NCBI RefSeq assembly: GCF_965363235.1
Contig: NC_134843.1
Coordinates: 91,235,795-91,299,794 of the forward strand
Direction: 5' to 3'
Length of the DNA: 64,000 nt
Source: Mytilus galloprovincialis
Taxonomy: Eukaryota > Mollusca > Bivalvia > Mytilida > Mytilidae
Shown: in pieces, positions 48,301 through 58,600 of the stretch
Numbering within the stretch: position 1 is the stretch's first letter
Layout: each line of letters starts with the position of its first letter
Notes under the pieces: model-generated
What the model was told of the DNA's origin: nothing
What the model saw: only the letters and a program-made list of their open reading frames with translations
Databases searched by the model: none
Program-made: the position numbers and the translations under genes

Positions 48301-49254
48301 TACTTGAACCAAGCTTTAGCAGCAATTAGATTCAATATCAATGAGTCCACCCAACTTTCACCTTTTTATGCATTATATAATAGGGATCCAGTTTTACCTT
48401 TAGATAACATTTTACAGCCTAGGAGAAAATACAATGGGGAGGAATATCATAAAATTGCCTTACAACAACAACATAAATCATTTATGCTGGTTCATAAAAC
48501 TATGAAAAAATCTAAGCAGAAACAAGCTAAGTACGCAAACAAAAATAGCAAAGATATAAAGTTTGAGGTAGGAAACCCAGTTTTTTATAAAAATCATAGA
48601 AGGGCAAGCAAACTTTCAAAAAAATGGACTCCGTACTATAGGATTATAGAACAAACTTCACCTGTTAGTTTTATTTTAAAAAATCAGTTAGATGGGACAA
48701 CCACAAAAGCTCATGCAGAACAAATTCGTTTGGCTAAGTTAGATTGGGAAATTCCTAACAACAATCAAGGTAGGGCATTACGTAAAGCTGCGTATGTAGT
48801 TCCCATTGAGTCACAATCAGAAGATTCCTCTGATGATGAAAGCATAGATTCAGACACTCCGTTAAATCAAATTGCAAAAAGATATAAGAAAGAAAGGGAA
48901 AATTCTGATTATGAAGATGATATACCATTAATGGAGTTATCTAAAAAATTAAGGGGAAAGAAAATTTTTTCAGAACAAGATAGTCAAATAGAAAATGATG
49001 ATAATGATGATCAAGTCATTAAAGTAGAAAATTCGCCTTCGGATTATGAAGTCTCTGACATTGATGATAACATGTCTAGCACTCATTCTTCGTCGGTAAC
49101 ATCTGAAAATTATGACATTGAAGATAACATGTCTGTAAACAGTGTTAAAATAAAAAATAATCAGAAATCTACTGAGATTGGGGCTAACGAAACAAAATTA
49201 GTATCTAAGGAACATGTACAAAATTTAGTGAGGGCTTTAATAGGTATTATGTAG
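45325..49254 (+). CDS. Gypsy element pol: protease, reverse transcriptase, RNase H, integrase
   Basis: About 1,309 codons from the first Met, but the open frame begins further upstream, since the protease motif LVDSGASVSLI starts at about 45,298. Then: the reverse transcriptase with SRMCVDYRRLNAIS, SLDLKSGYYQVKV, FNVLPFGLASGPS and the catalytic YIDDILIF (about 46,559); RNase H with VLYTDASDSCVGACL and IKTDHKPLKYIL; and the integrase with an H-H-C-C finger ending TCVPCQSRN, catalytic D in VGVDLSGPYP, D in TSDNGGEN and E in YHPQGNAKIERFHR. The last 200 residues are acidic and repetitive (DIDDNMS, DIEDNMS), an unusual tail. Confidence 0.92.
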   Translation: MIHKRIFETLRDKPKLLKKTANLQSVNGGSLHVEGCANLTFKIGSTKVTQLFYVVRDMNRNVILGKDWLVQNGVRLYFDLGCLRIQKNYVPLEEDINVASIVRLTVNAVLKPQTINVCPVGLKNNPSFGSTNLLEISPVASGYVSTEPGLMISNTVVNFNKNRKFPLMIVNNTNKSIRLKRGCVVGKASHLEEINLVNVNQSQGTSGLKKLDESEISVPQEFKKDILRMIRDNEDVFATSDKDLGCTDTVQMTIDTGNNPPIRLKPYRAPLNQREIIDRTIEELLEAKIIRKSRSAWAAPIIIVSKKDKTSRMCVDYRRLNAISKIYSFPLPLIDDLLASVGKAKVMTSLDLKSGYYQVKVKESDKEKTAFVCHKGLFEFNVLPFGLASGPSLFSELVTEVLQGLEHFSTAYIDDILIFSETEEEHLGHIQQVFDRLRQHKLKLKLKKCNFLQNETNYLGFIISKDGLKPDPEKVKAIQGMKAPSNVREVRGLIGCLSYYRRFVPSFSKIAEPIVALTRKNKVFNWTTTCQESFEKLRDELVKVPLLAYPDLNKPYVLYTDASDSCVGACLTQLQENPIKGEKEVERPIYFLSHKLSDTQTRWSTIEKEAFAIHYALQKLNHYLYNAEFVIKTDHKPLKYILESPMQNKKIQLWALNITGYNCKIQYIPGPQNVYADFMSRLPSDEKPNENPDPYPDISDNTYEINVINSNRFHFTDYTNNDKLVEDIPEKENFQFKEFDMSIEQMKDKTLRELKEQLVGDKVPEAVQNKYIIIDDILYYISNVDNDPIIRLYIPSHIKQAVVEQYHDKNGHMGIDKTFDSIRQKYFWPNMFKELYNYVTTCVPCQSRNLQKVRAPIQETKIPPYPFCHVGVDLSGPYPTTMSGNRYIIGFIDLYSGWPEAFSVATKSTDNVAHLLIEEITSRHSGIQILTSDNGGENCSKAMEEVCKELNIKHIKTSFYHPQGNAKIERFHRTLHDVLSKLIEDHSTTWDLYLNQALAAIRFNINESTQLSPFYALYNRDPVLPLDNILQPRRKYNGEEYHKIALQQQHKSFMLVHKTMKKSKQKQAKYANKNSKDIKFEVGNPVFYKNHRRASKLSKKWTPYYRIIEQTSPVSFILKNQLDGTTTKAHAEQIRLAKLDWEIPNNNQGRALRKAAYVVPIESQSEDSSDDESIDSDTPLNQIAKRYKKERENSDYEDDIPLMELSKKLRGKKIFSEQDSQIENDDNDDQVIKVENSPSDYEVSDIDDNMSSTHSSSVTSENYDIEDNMSVNSVKIKNNQKSTEIGANETKLVSKEHVQNLVRALIGIM

Positions 49255-49416
49255 GTATCAATTGGCTTTATAGGTAGTAAGAAGGATGCAAATCATTTAA
49301 GAATTTCTAAAACTTATAAAATATGTTATTTAAACCATTTGTAATTACAATTAAACATGTCGTCCTTAGGACACATGTCACCTAGTCTTATCTCACCCGG
49401 TAATTGAAGAGTATTA

Positions 49417-50607
49417 TTGACTGACATAAAACGACGACTACCGGCGACATTAAAAATACCTGGTGACGAAGTTAAAGATATTTGGAACTTTTATAAATTT
49501 TTGACCTGTAGTACAGTTTTGGACGAAAACAAAATAATCATTATCATTTCGTTACCATTACTAGATATAAGAGACACTTATGACATTTATAAGATTCACA
49601 ACTTACCTGTTCCTACTAAGATAACTGATAAATTAGCAGACTCAAACAATATGGTGGCTCAGTATGAATTAGAAGCAGAAGTTATTGCTGCAAACCAAGA
49701 AAAAACTAAATATATGCTGTTAAATACCAATGAAATTGACAAGTGTTCCAATCCTTTAGTTAATTTTTGTGAAATTAAAAGTCCAGTTTATCCAGTTAAT
49801 TTAAGTAAATTATGTATCATAGCCTTATTTGCCAATAAAGAAAATTGGAAAACAAGATGTACAGCAAAAGTACGACCAAATACAATTTTGCCTATGGCAA
49901 CTTATTTGACCGATAGTATGTGGGCAGTTACTACCATTAAGGAATTTAGAATCACAATTAGATGTGATGACAATACAAACATGTTGACGGATCAGATAAT
50001 TAATCCTCCTACCACTATAATTAATTTAAAGCGAACTTGTACCGCTACGAGTGATCATTTGACCTTATTACCTACTTATCAAATGGAAAGTACATTTTTA
50101 ACAGAAAAAACGTTCGATAGATTCTTAAATACCTTTCAAGTATTGAATACAAGTTTATGGGAACCCTTTCATGCTGCTTTACCAAATTTTACAAAGCTTG
50201 AACTACCAAGAGAACTAACGGCTATTAAACAAATTCCTATGAACGCTTTGATTGAAAAACTTAAAAATTTACGGGAAATTGAAAATGATGTTGTATTTCC
50301 AAATTGGGGAGTAGGTTTATCCATGGGTTTGGGTGCGATATTCATTGGAATAGCTTTATTTTTGTACTGTAAGTTTTTTAGAAACAAATCTTGGTTAGCC
50401 AAAAAGAAAGGTGAGAGTTCGGGTTCTAATGCCACGAACGATGGGTACCAAATGGTGACAACGAAAATGGTTGGGACAGAAGTACCTGATTCCAGAGAGA
50501 AGCTTCCCTCTGCACCATTACTCAAGGACGATGTTAGACCAAAGACCGATACGACCAGTCTTTTGAGAAAGATGTACCCAGAGCTAGATACGTCGACTAC
50601 TTCGTAA
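49417..50607 (+). CDS. Envelope-like protein of the Gypsy element
   Basis: About 396 codons after pol, on the same strand. It has cysteines spaced as in a glycoprotein ectodomain (ATSDHL, CSNPLVNFCEI, KLCIIALFA), several N-x-S/T sites, one strong membrane segment near residues 305-325 (SMGLGAIFIGIALFLYCKFF), and a basic then hydrophilic cytoplasmic tail. This resembles the membrane-anchored half of Gypsy/errantivirus and baculovirus F-type envelope proteins. No signal peptide is visible at the start; in related elements env is made from a spliced mRNA, which may supply one. The envelope call rests on position, topology and cysteine pattern only. Confidence 0.7.
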   Translation: MTDIKRRLPATLKIPGDEVKDIWNFYKFLTCSTVLDENKIIIIISLPLLDIRDTYDIYKIHNLPVPTKITDKLADSNNMVAQYELEAEVIAANQEKTKYMLLNTNEIDKCSNPLVNFCEIKSPVYPVNLSKLCIIALFANKENWKTRCTAKVRPNTILPMATYLTDSMWAVTTIKEFRITIRCDDNTNMLTDQIINPPTTIINLKRTCTATSDHLTLLPTYQMESTFLTEKTFDRFLNTFQVLNTSLWEPFHAALPNFTKLELPRELTAIKQIPMNALIEKLKNLREIENDVVFPNWGVGLSMGLGAIFIGIALFLYCKFFRNKSWLAKKKGESSGSNATNDGYQMVTTKMVGTEVPDSREKLPSAPLLKDDVRPKTDTTSLLRKMYPELDTSTTS

Positions 50608-51079
50608 AAGGACTGGATTGTAAACCATACAACGTAGACGACCGAATCAACTAGCGGAAGACGAACCGTGTAAATAATTTTCAAAATGACTTTATGAACT
50701 GTGTAAATAGAATTGTATAAACATTTGCGTTCCTAATCAGTATTGAGGAACAACTTATTATGAGGGTGTTGGAAATAAAACACGAACTATGTATATCGAA
50801 ATATTTTCAAATGACCTATGTGTAAATATATTCAGATGTTGGACTTGCCGAATTTTATGAACTATATATGTGGTGATGGTTACCAAAAAACTTAACAATG
50901 GAACTACTGGATTTACAATAGCATAAATGAAGAAGGATTATCGTATTTTCCGAACTTTCGTTCTTATTGCGAGGGAAGGAATAATGTTACACAATTGGTA
51001 ACATTAATTAATTATCAAGGAGTATTAATTAGGAAATTTATTAAAAAGGAAATAAACAATTCAATGACAATCATGTATG
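50608..51079 (+). other. Untranslated region of the Gypsy element
   Basis: Between the envelope-like gene and the short tandem repeats before the 3' LTR. No frame is supported. A minus-strand frame over the end of the envelope gene is a shadow. Confidence 0.5.
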
Positions 51080-51194
51080 CTTTGGACACTAATAACCATC
51101 TGTGAATACATTAAATAGCAGAAAGCCTTTGGACACTAATAACAATCTGTGAATACATTAAATAGCAGGAAACCTTTGGACACTAATAACAATC
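51080..51194 (+). repeat. Tandem repeat just upstream of the 3' LTR
   Basis: TTTGGACACTAATAACAATC followed by TGTGAATACATTAAATAGCA occurs two and a half times with a period of about 51 bp, the last partial unit running into the LTR. A purine-rich tract expected at this site is not evident. Confidence 0.7.
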
Positions 51195-51560
51195 TGTTCG
51201 TATACTATGGACATATATACCCCGAAGCCCATAGATGACCATGTTTACTTTAAAATAACATTTATCCGTCAAGGGTTAATTACATTATTTGACAATTAAC
51301 CTCATGTAAATAGTACTCGATAACCGGACGATTATACAACCGGCCTACAGCTATAGGCAGGTGTATGGACCATTGGACTATATAAGATACCTCAATGGAC
51401 TACAAGGACACAATTCGATCACACCAGAATTCGTCACATCTCGGCCAGTGTCAGTGCAAAACATTTATTTGAACTTTAATCGCTCTTTGAATATACTTGT
51501 AAATTAAGCAATAAATACTAATTGACAAGTATCACTTATTAACTTATTGATTGTGCCACA
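51195..51560 (+). repeat. 3' LTR of the whole Gypsy element
   Basis: 366 bp, TGTTCG...GCCACA, identical by eye to the 5' LTR at 43,547-43,912. Confidence 0.9.
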
Positions 51561-51749
51561 CTAGATTGACTGGACTAGTTATATAATAATTTTTTTGAAA
51601 ACAAATATTTATATTTTTAAGGAATGTACAGGATGTTCTACATGAGGGACTAACTCAACTCACATTTGTGTTTTCTTTATCCAGAGTAGTCAACATAACA
51701 GTAATGTAATGTTATTCTATTATAATTTTTACCTCTCCTGCAAACACAA

Positions 51750-51965
51750 TTACAGGCTCCTGACTTTAGACAGGCACATACAGAATGTGGTGGTGTTAAA
51801 CAAATTTGAAGGCACCAACCCTCCCCTAACCTGGAATAGTAGTGTAACAGTACCACTTAAAAACAAACTTTAAAAATCAGTTGAAAAGCCCTAGGGCAAA
51901 ATACATCTAACAAAAACACAATATGGATGTGACAGGGTTCTGATACATGTACATCCCTTAAACTA
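51750..51965 (-). repeat. Dispersed mussel repeat R2, partial copy
   Basis: Shares CAGGCACATACA, CTCCCCTAACCTGG and AAAAATCAGTTGA with the other R2 copies, in the same orientation as the copy at 28,973. It lacks the ACATCTTC end. The following 51,995-52,150 resembles 31,690-31,900. Confidence 0.6.
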
Positions 51966-52603
51966 AAAGAGCTTCAGACTTTGTTCCCAAGTCAGTATAT
52001 TTTTGTCAGATTGACTTATCAGTAACCATGTGTCAACTTAAAGCAGAAGCAATGATTATATAAAAGGAAAATAGGAAAGCCTTAAATGTCAAAATGTCTT
52101 AATCTTAACACAGAATTTCACAGCAGCAACTAAAATGCATGCAAAGGGGTATTAAGTCTCTCTATGCCAACATCCATTTAACATATCTAGTTATACTTAA
52201 AGATGTGAACTTTATTATACTCAAGTTGTAACTTGTATTTTTACTTCATTTTGAATTGATGATAACATTCAAATGTTCCATGCAATGTTAAAGGTAACAG
52301 AATAATATCCCTGCTAACATTATTTATTTGCATTTTATTTAACTTATGTAAGAGTATGGGTACTGAACAGTTGTCATAACATTTTATATTAAAGTTGGAG
52401 TAACAATTCTTATAGCATTGTGTATTAAAATAAAACTATCATTAGAGTACTAACATTTCTTATATTGTACATGTTGTAATTTAATGTATTGCCTAAGTAT
52501 TTACACATACTAATTTTTTTGATACTTTTTTCCAGATAATTGCAAGACTTAACCATCATTTTAATCTCCAATTATTGCTCATAACAATTGTGGTCTTTAT
52601 GAG

Positions 52604-55600
52604 ATGGCAGCTTTAAGAAAAGATAGAAGGAAGACCTCAGGTATGTTTGAAGTACATACTGTGGATTCATTCTTTTTAATGGGTACCAATTTTTGTGGAT
52701 GGTGAAAAACTTGCATTTTAGTGGATATTTTATTTTGTGGTTTTGCCAATGTCTGCATTAAACTAACTTATAGAAATTTTTAATCAGTTGAACATTTAAA
52801 TTTGTGGTTTATCTCTACCCACGAAATTCACAAAAATGGGTACTCCACAAATATTATGAATCCACAGTATTCTAACTGACTAACTTCTGTTTTAATCATG
52901 TTTAATTGGACAAGGAAATGTTAATTTCACACATGTTTTAGCATGTTAGTTAGTCAGTTTGGCTCTATTGTCACTACAGAAGGACACAGCCATAGATCAT
53001 GGCGGCCAGGCCTGTGAGTGAAATAATCCAAATACTCCGTCCAGTGGTGTTAAAATTTTGATTTTTAAACTGTATAAATGTGTATGTATAACAAGTATAA
53101 CCATTGTGATTCACCTTTGGTATCATGATTTTCATGAAGTTTTATATCCATACAAAATCACCTCCTCCACCAAAACAAATTTATCAATTATTTTAAATAC
53201 TCCTATACAATATATATAAAATGAAGTATGGTAGAATTTTTAAATAAAATATGAGGAGAAAGTTCTTATGAGCTATTAAAAAATAAAAATAAAAATTTGG
53301 GTCCCAGGACTCTGCAGTTACTACAAAACTAAATAGACATAAATTCATAACATATTCTTTAAAAAAAGTAAGCGATAGAAATACAAATAGTACCTATATA
53401 CATATATAAAACGTCTGAATAATAGTCAACGATTTTTCCCACGTGGGCGCTGGATCGTTACAAGTAACGATACATGTACACAATAAAATAAATTATATAA
53501 ATGCCTAAAAAGTGTACATAACAACACCAATAACATAAAAAGGAACTATAAATGTAATTATTTATAAATATTTCGGATAACAGATATCCTTCATCGGTAA
53601 AATCACAATCACAAAAATCACAATCATATATACCGATGAAGGATATCTGTTATCCGAAATATTTATAAATAATTACATTTATAGTTCCTTTTTATTTTAT
53701 TGGTGTTGTTATGTACACTTTTTAGGCGTTTATATATATATATATACATATATATATATTTCATTATAGATTCTGATGACATTACAATTATTGGAGAAGA
53801 CAAGGCATCAATAGATCAGATTGATAAAGCCAGAAGACTACAGTTACCTGATCATTTCTACCTTAACAAGGAGAATACACCTGATGAAGTGTGCATTGAC
53901 TGTGAGAATTATATAACTGAACAAACTAATCATGGTAATATGTTTATAAGTCGAGATTTTTTTTTAAATCAATGTGATCATTTTTGTCTATCATCTTGAA
54001 ACATACATGTATAAACAGTGTTCTAGCATGTCTATAGATAATAAGCTGAGATGCCAAAACAATGCCCAAACATCATACTTTCAGGAAAATAACTCATATA
54101 AGGAGATCATTGAAATATTAGTTTTAATGATGGTTTGAGGATCTTGTATTTCAGATGCAGTTTACATTGTCTGTGGCATTAATATTCAAGATAATCATGA
54201 TAATAGGCAAAACCCTTAAATATGACATAATAGGCACATTGAGCCATTTGTCCACTCTTATTTGTATATCTTATTTTAGAAGGCTTAAAACTATAATAAG
54301 CACAAATGAGCTATGTATATAAAACAAAAAAGAAGTGGTATGGTAGCCAATAAGACAACTCTCCACAACTGGCACAAGAGACTAAATGACACAGAAATTG
54401 ACAACCATAGATATTTGTATGGCCTTCAACTTCGAGTAAACCCCATACCTCATAGTCAGCTTTAAAAGGTCTAGAAATGACAAATGTAAAAATATTCAAC
54501 CGAAAAAACTATCCGCCTGATTAATGTACAAATTAATGAATGAAAACAAACATGATTTACAGCAACGCTCAACAACCACTGAATTACAGGCTCCTGCCTT
54601 GGGACAGGCACATACAGAAGGTGACAGGGTTAAACTAGTTTGAAGGTGCCAACCGTCCCCTAACCTTGAACAGTTGTGTAACAATACCACTTAAGCACAA
54701 ACTTTAAAAATCAGTTGAAAGGATTTAATACATCTAACAAAAACACAAAATGTATGTGGCAAGGTACTTGTACATCCCCACAACAAAAAGATGCTAAGAA
54801 CTTAACTGAGAGTACTCTCAGTTGCTGACAGCTAGTTCAAAGCCTTTAACAACTAATACAAAAAGTCATGCATTTAAAACTTTTTTCTTACTGTTTGATT
54901 CAATTATTGGAACTTTGCTTAACAAAAACATTTGCAACATAAAAGCAATCAACCATGTTATTTCTCTACCAATGCAATGTATTTTAGATGAACATACAGA
55001 TGAAGTTACATTTAAATATACAATTGAAGATATTGGAAAATTTAAAAGAAAACAGTTAAGCCCACCTTGTATGAAAGGGAATCTTTCATGGTAAGTACAT
55101 TTTTATCAATCATGTATGTAAGTTCTCTGTTTGTAGTTGTCATATCGTATTTAATTGAACATTTTACAGGGACATAGAAATACTGGGTGTCCCTCCATCT
55201 GTACGTCCTGTCTTGTAAGCCCTCTCACATGTACAATTTGCCAGAATTTAATGAAACTTATATCATAGTTTTATATCCATGATATCAGCAATGTCTTGAA
55301 TGAGTTCAAAAATCAGTGCTGATTATTTATTTTTAGAAGAGTTATGGCCCTTGAAATTATTCTTTATATGAAAAATTGCATAGCAGCGCTCCCATGTGTA
55401 CAATTTTTATCAGATTTTTATGAAACTTTTTTTATCACCAATCAATTATTTGTAAAAAAGTTTTATCCTTGGATGTACAATTCTTGCCAGAATTTTATGA
55501 AACTTTTATCTTAGGTTTATATCAGCAATGTCTTTGACACTTTCAAAAATCAATGCTGATCAAATATTTTAACTAGTTATAATGTCCCTTGGAATAAAAA

Positions 55601-58600
55601 ATTATATAAATGGAAATCATATTGCATTTGCTCTGAAGCCTCATTTCTCTAAGATATTTATAATTTGTTTTTTCCCCCTTTGATAGATAAAATATGTGCA
55701 ATGCAAGGGGGTATTGGAACTCTGTTATTGTATTAAAAAATAAATTTTGTACTTGAAAATATACTGAACATGTAGTAATTTGAAACTACCATTATCATGA
55801 GTATGTGATGGTATTGACATTACAAGATTACATGGGATTAGGTAACAAAGGGGATAGATATGATAATATATTTTTATGCCCCACTGAGGAGCATTATGTT
55901 AATCGGTCTGTACATCCATTCATATGTTTGTCTGTTCGTCCGTCTGTCCAGCTTCAAATTGAAGTTTTAGGTGAAGGTACTTTTTGATGAATTTGAAGTT
56001 CAAACAACTTGAAACTTTAGTACACATGTTCCCTATGTATGATATGATCTTTCTTATTTTAATGCCAAATTAGAGTTTTTACACCATTTTCATAGTCCAC
56101 TGAACATAGAAAATGATAGTACAGGTAGGGCATCAGTGTACTTTAGAAACATTCTTGTTTACCATGCATGATATCTTTATGAACTGCATGTCATTTTTGT
56201 GCATACTCTTGCATGTACTTCAAACTTAAAGGTTAATTTGCTGAATACATATTTCTGAAAATGTTTGAAATTTATCTTTTGCAATTTGATGTATAACAAT
56301 TTTAATGGTACTGATTTTACTGCATCAGATGTACAAATCAAAAGCTCATGATGATGATCTGTAGACACCAAAATTAGAAATAAAAAAAAAAATCATTGAA
56401 TACCTGATTAAAGATATACATTAATCTAGGAAAAAACATAAGTATAGCCAAACCAAACATGAATGAGGGAGATATGCCATAATATCAATGTTAAGAGAGT
56501 AAATTGTACTGAAATCTAGATTTAAAAAGAAAATATCTATTTTCAGGAGGCTTGTTGCTAAACCTCAATGGAAACACAACAAAAAAAGGAAGAAATCTCT
56601 GAGTTTATGTCTTCAGAACTATTTAGGTATATTTCTTCAGTGTGAGGGAGATGCTATTTCAAGGTAAAGTTATTTTATTGAATACTGGTAATTGATTTTG
56701 TTTACTGTAATTAAAATTACAAAACTAGAGGCCCATTCATGTCAGTTGTTGTTTGTAAAGGTATATCTTCTTCTCTAAGTAAATTCCTCCGCAACGGAGC
56801 ACCCGTGTCACACGGTATATCATGTTTAACTTAATTTTTCGTTTTTGTTTGTTTTTCACATAATTCGGGCAATTGGTTTTCTCATTGAATTGTTTTACAT
56901 TTTGGTATGTTAGTGCCTTTTATAGCTTGCTGTGCCATATGGGTTTTGCTCATTGTTGTAAGTTGTACAGCAACCAAAAGTCAACCTCATTTGGGTTCTT
57001 TGTGTTTCTGTACATAGTTAGTTGTCTCATATGGCAATAATACAACATCACTTTATTTTGTATTTTTGTTAAGATGTTTGTTTGTACCATTACCAATGTG
57101 TGCTAATGGTATGTTTCAATTGCCAGGTCATTAATCCTTTTGGGTACTTTGTTCAATGTTATTCTGCAGATTAGATAATTTTTAACCGGATTTTTGTGAC
57201 AAAAATGTCGGTTATTGATTTGGGGATGTACGGCGGGCGGGCGGGCGGACGGTCAAGTTCAATAATGGTGATTTTGACTTTTACCGTTCAGGAGTTATGG
57301 TTCTTGAAAGATTGAAAAATGGAATTTCCAATCGTGTCCGTGCATTAACTCATGAACCGTTCAACCAAAGCTTTTAAAATTTTAATATGTTGTTACTGAC
57401 AACTAAATGAAGGTCAAATTCAATAATGGCGAGTTTGACTTTTACCGTTCAGGAGTTATGGTTCTTGAAAGATTGAAAAATGGAGTTTCCAGTCATGTCC
57501 GTGCATTAACTCAGGAACCGTTCAACCAAAGCTTTTAAAATTTTAATATGTTGTTACTGACAACTAAATGAAGGTCAAGTCCAATAATGGCGATTTTGAT
57601 TTTTACCGTTCAGGAGTTATGGTTCTTGAAAGATTGAAAAATGGTGTTTCGAGTCGTGTCGGTGCATTTTCTCATGAACCATTCAACCAAAGCTTTTGAA
57701 ATTTTTATATGTTGTTACTGATGACAAAATAGAGGTCAAGTTCAATAATGACGATTTTGACTTTTACCGTTCAGGAGTTATGGTTCTTGAAAGATCGTAA
57801 AATGGCGTTTCCATTCACGTTGTTGCATTTACTCATGAACCATTCAATCTAAGCTTTTCAAATTTTAATATGTTGATACTGATGACAAAATGGAGGTCAA
57901 ATTTGATATTGACGATTTTAACTTTCACATTCATCAGTAATGGTTCTTGTGATATTGCCAGGACACAAATAAATGTTAATAAATCCGGTTTGCTGTCGTT
58001 GTGACAGCCTCTTGTATATACTTATATTTGTTAGATAATAAAAGGTTCATGAATATTTTCTGAGAATAACAGGAGACTTAACTTATATCATACCAGGGTT
58101 TTAGAATAATTGTGTTTATTTCTAGTGTAAAGATCCAATGAGTGAATCAATATTATTTCCAAAATAAAGCCATCTTTAAATAACTTAACAACCGTATCAT
58201 ACATAAATCCCTTGTGAATAAGTCTGTTGAAAGATTTGGTAAGCTTTTGAGGTGAATGACAACATTTTTGTGCTTTTATAAAGAACAATATAAACTGTGT
58301 TTTCATGCCGTATTTATGAGCATTATGTTTTTTGGTCTGTGTGTCTGTTAGTTTGTCTGTTCTTCTGTCAGTCTGTCTGTCCTGCTTCAGGTTAAAGATT
58401 TTGGTCAAAGTTTTTGGTGAAGGTAGGTTTTGATGAAGTTTAAGTCCAATCAACTTGAAACTTAGTACACATGTTCACATTGATACGATCTTTTTAACTG
58501 TCAAATTAGAGTTTTGACCCCAATTTCTACAAAACATAGAAAATAATAATGCGAGTGTGGCATCCATGAACTATGGACACATTCTTGTTTTTAGCTCACC

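Larger units (their letters stand above)
43547..51560 (+). mobile_element. Ty3/Gypsy retroelement with envelope-like gene, looks whole
   Basis: An 8.0-kb element with two 366-bp LTRs that look identical by eye, so the insertion is very recent. The interior has gag, pol (protease, reverse transcriptase, RNase H, integrase) and a third gene with envelope features, in that order and on one strand. A primer-binding-like TGGTGCCGTGACC lies 10 bases inside the 5' LTR. This is the gag-pol-env layout of errantivirus-like Gypsy elements. No disabling change is obvious. Flanking bases do not form a clear target duplication. Confidence 0.9.

Noticed and set aside
47668-50684. Minus-strand frames of 64-171 codons opposite pol and the envelope-like gene
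   Set aside because: Shadows of the plus-strand element genes; no family motif.
53700-53769. Extension of exon 2 upstream into the open frame containing YIYIYIYIY
   Set aside because: This part is a TA microsatellite followed by a standard 3' splice site; the conserved reading begins at the acceptor, and the phase matches exon 1.
57230-57250. GGGCGGGCGGGCGG tract as a CpG-type promoter
   Set aside because: It recurs at the same place in every copy of the AACCGGATTT repeat and is part of that family.
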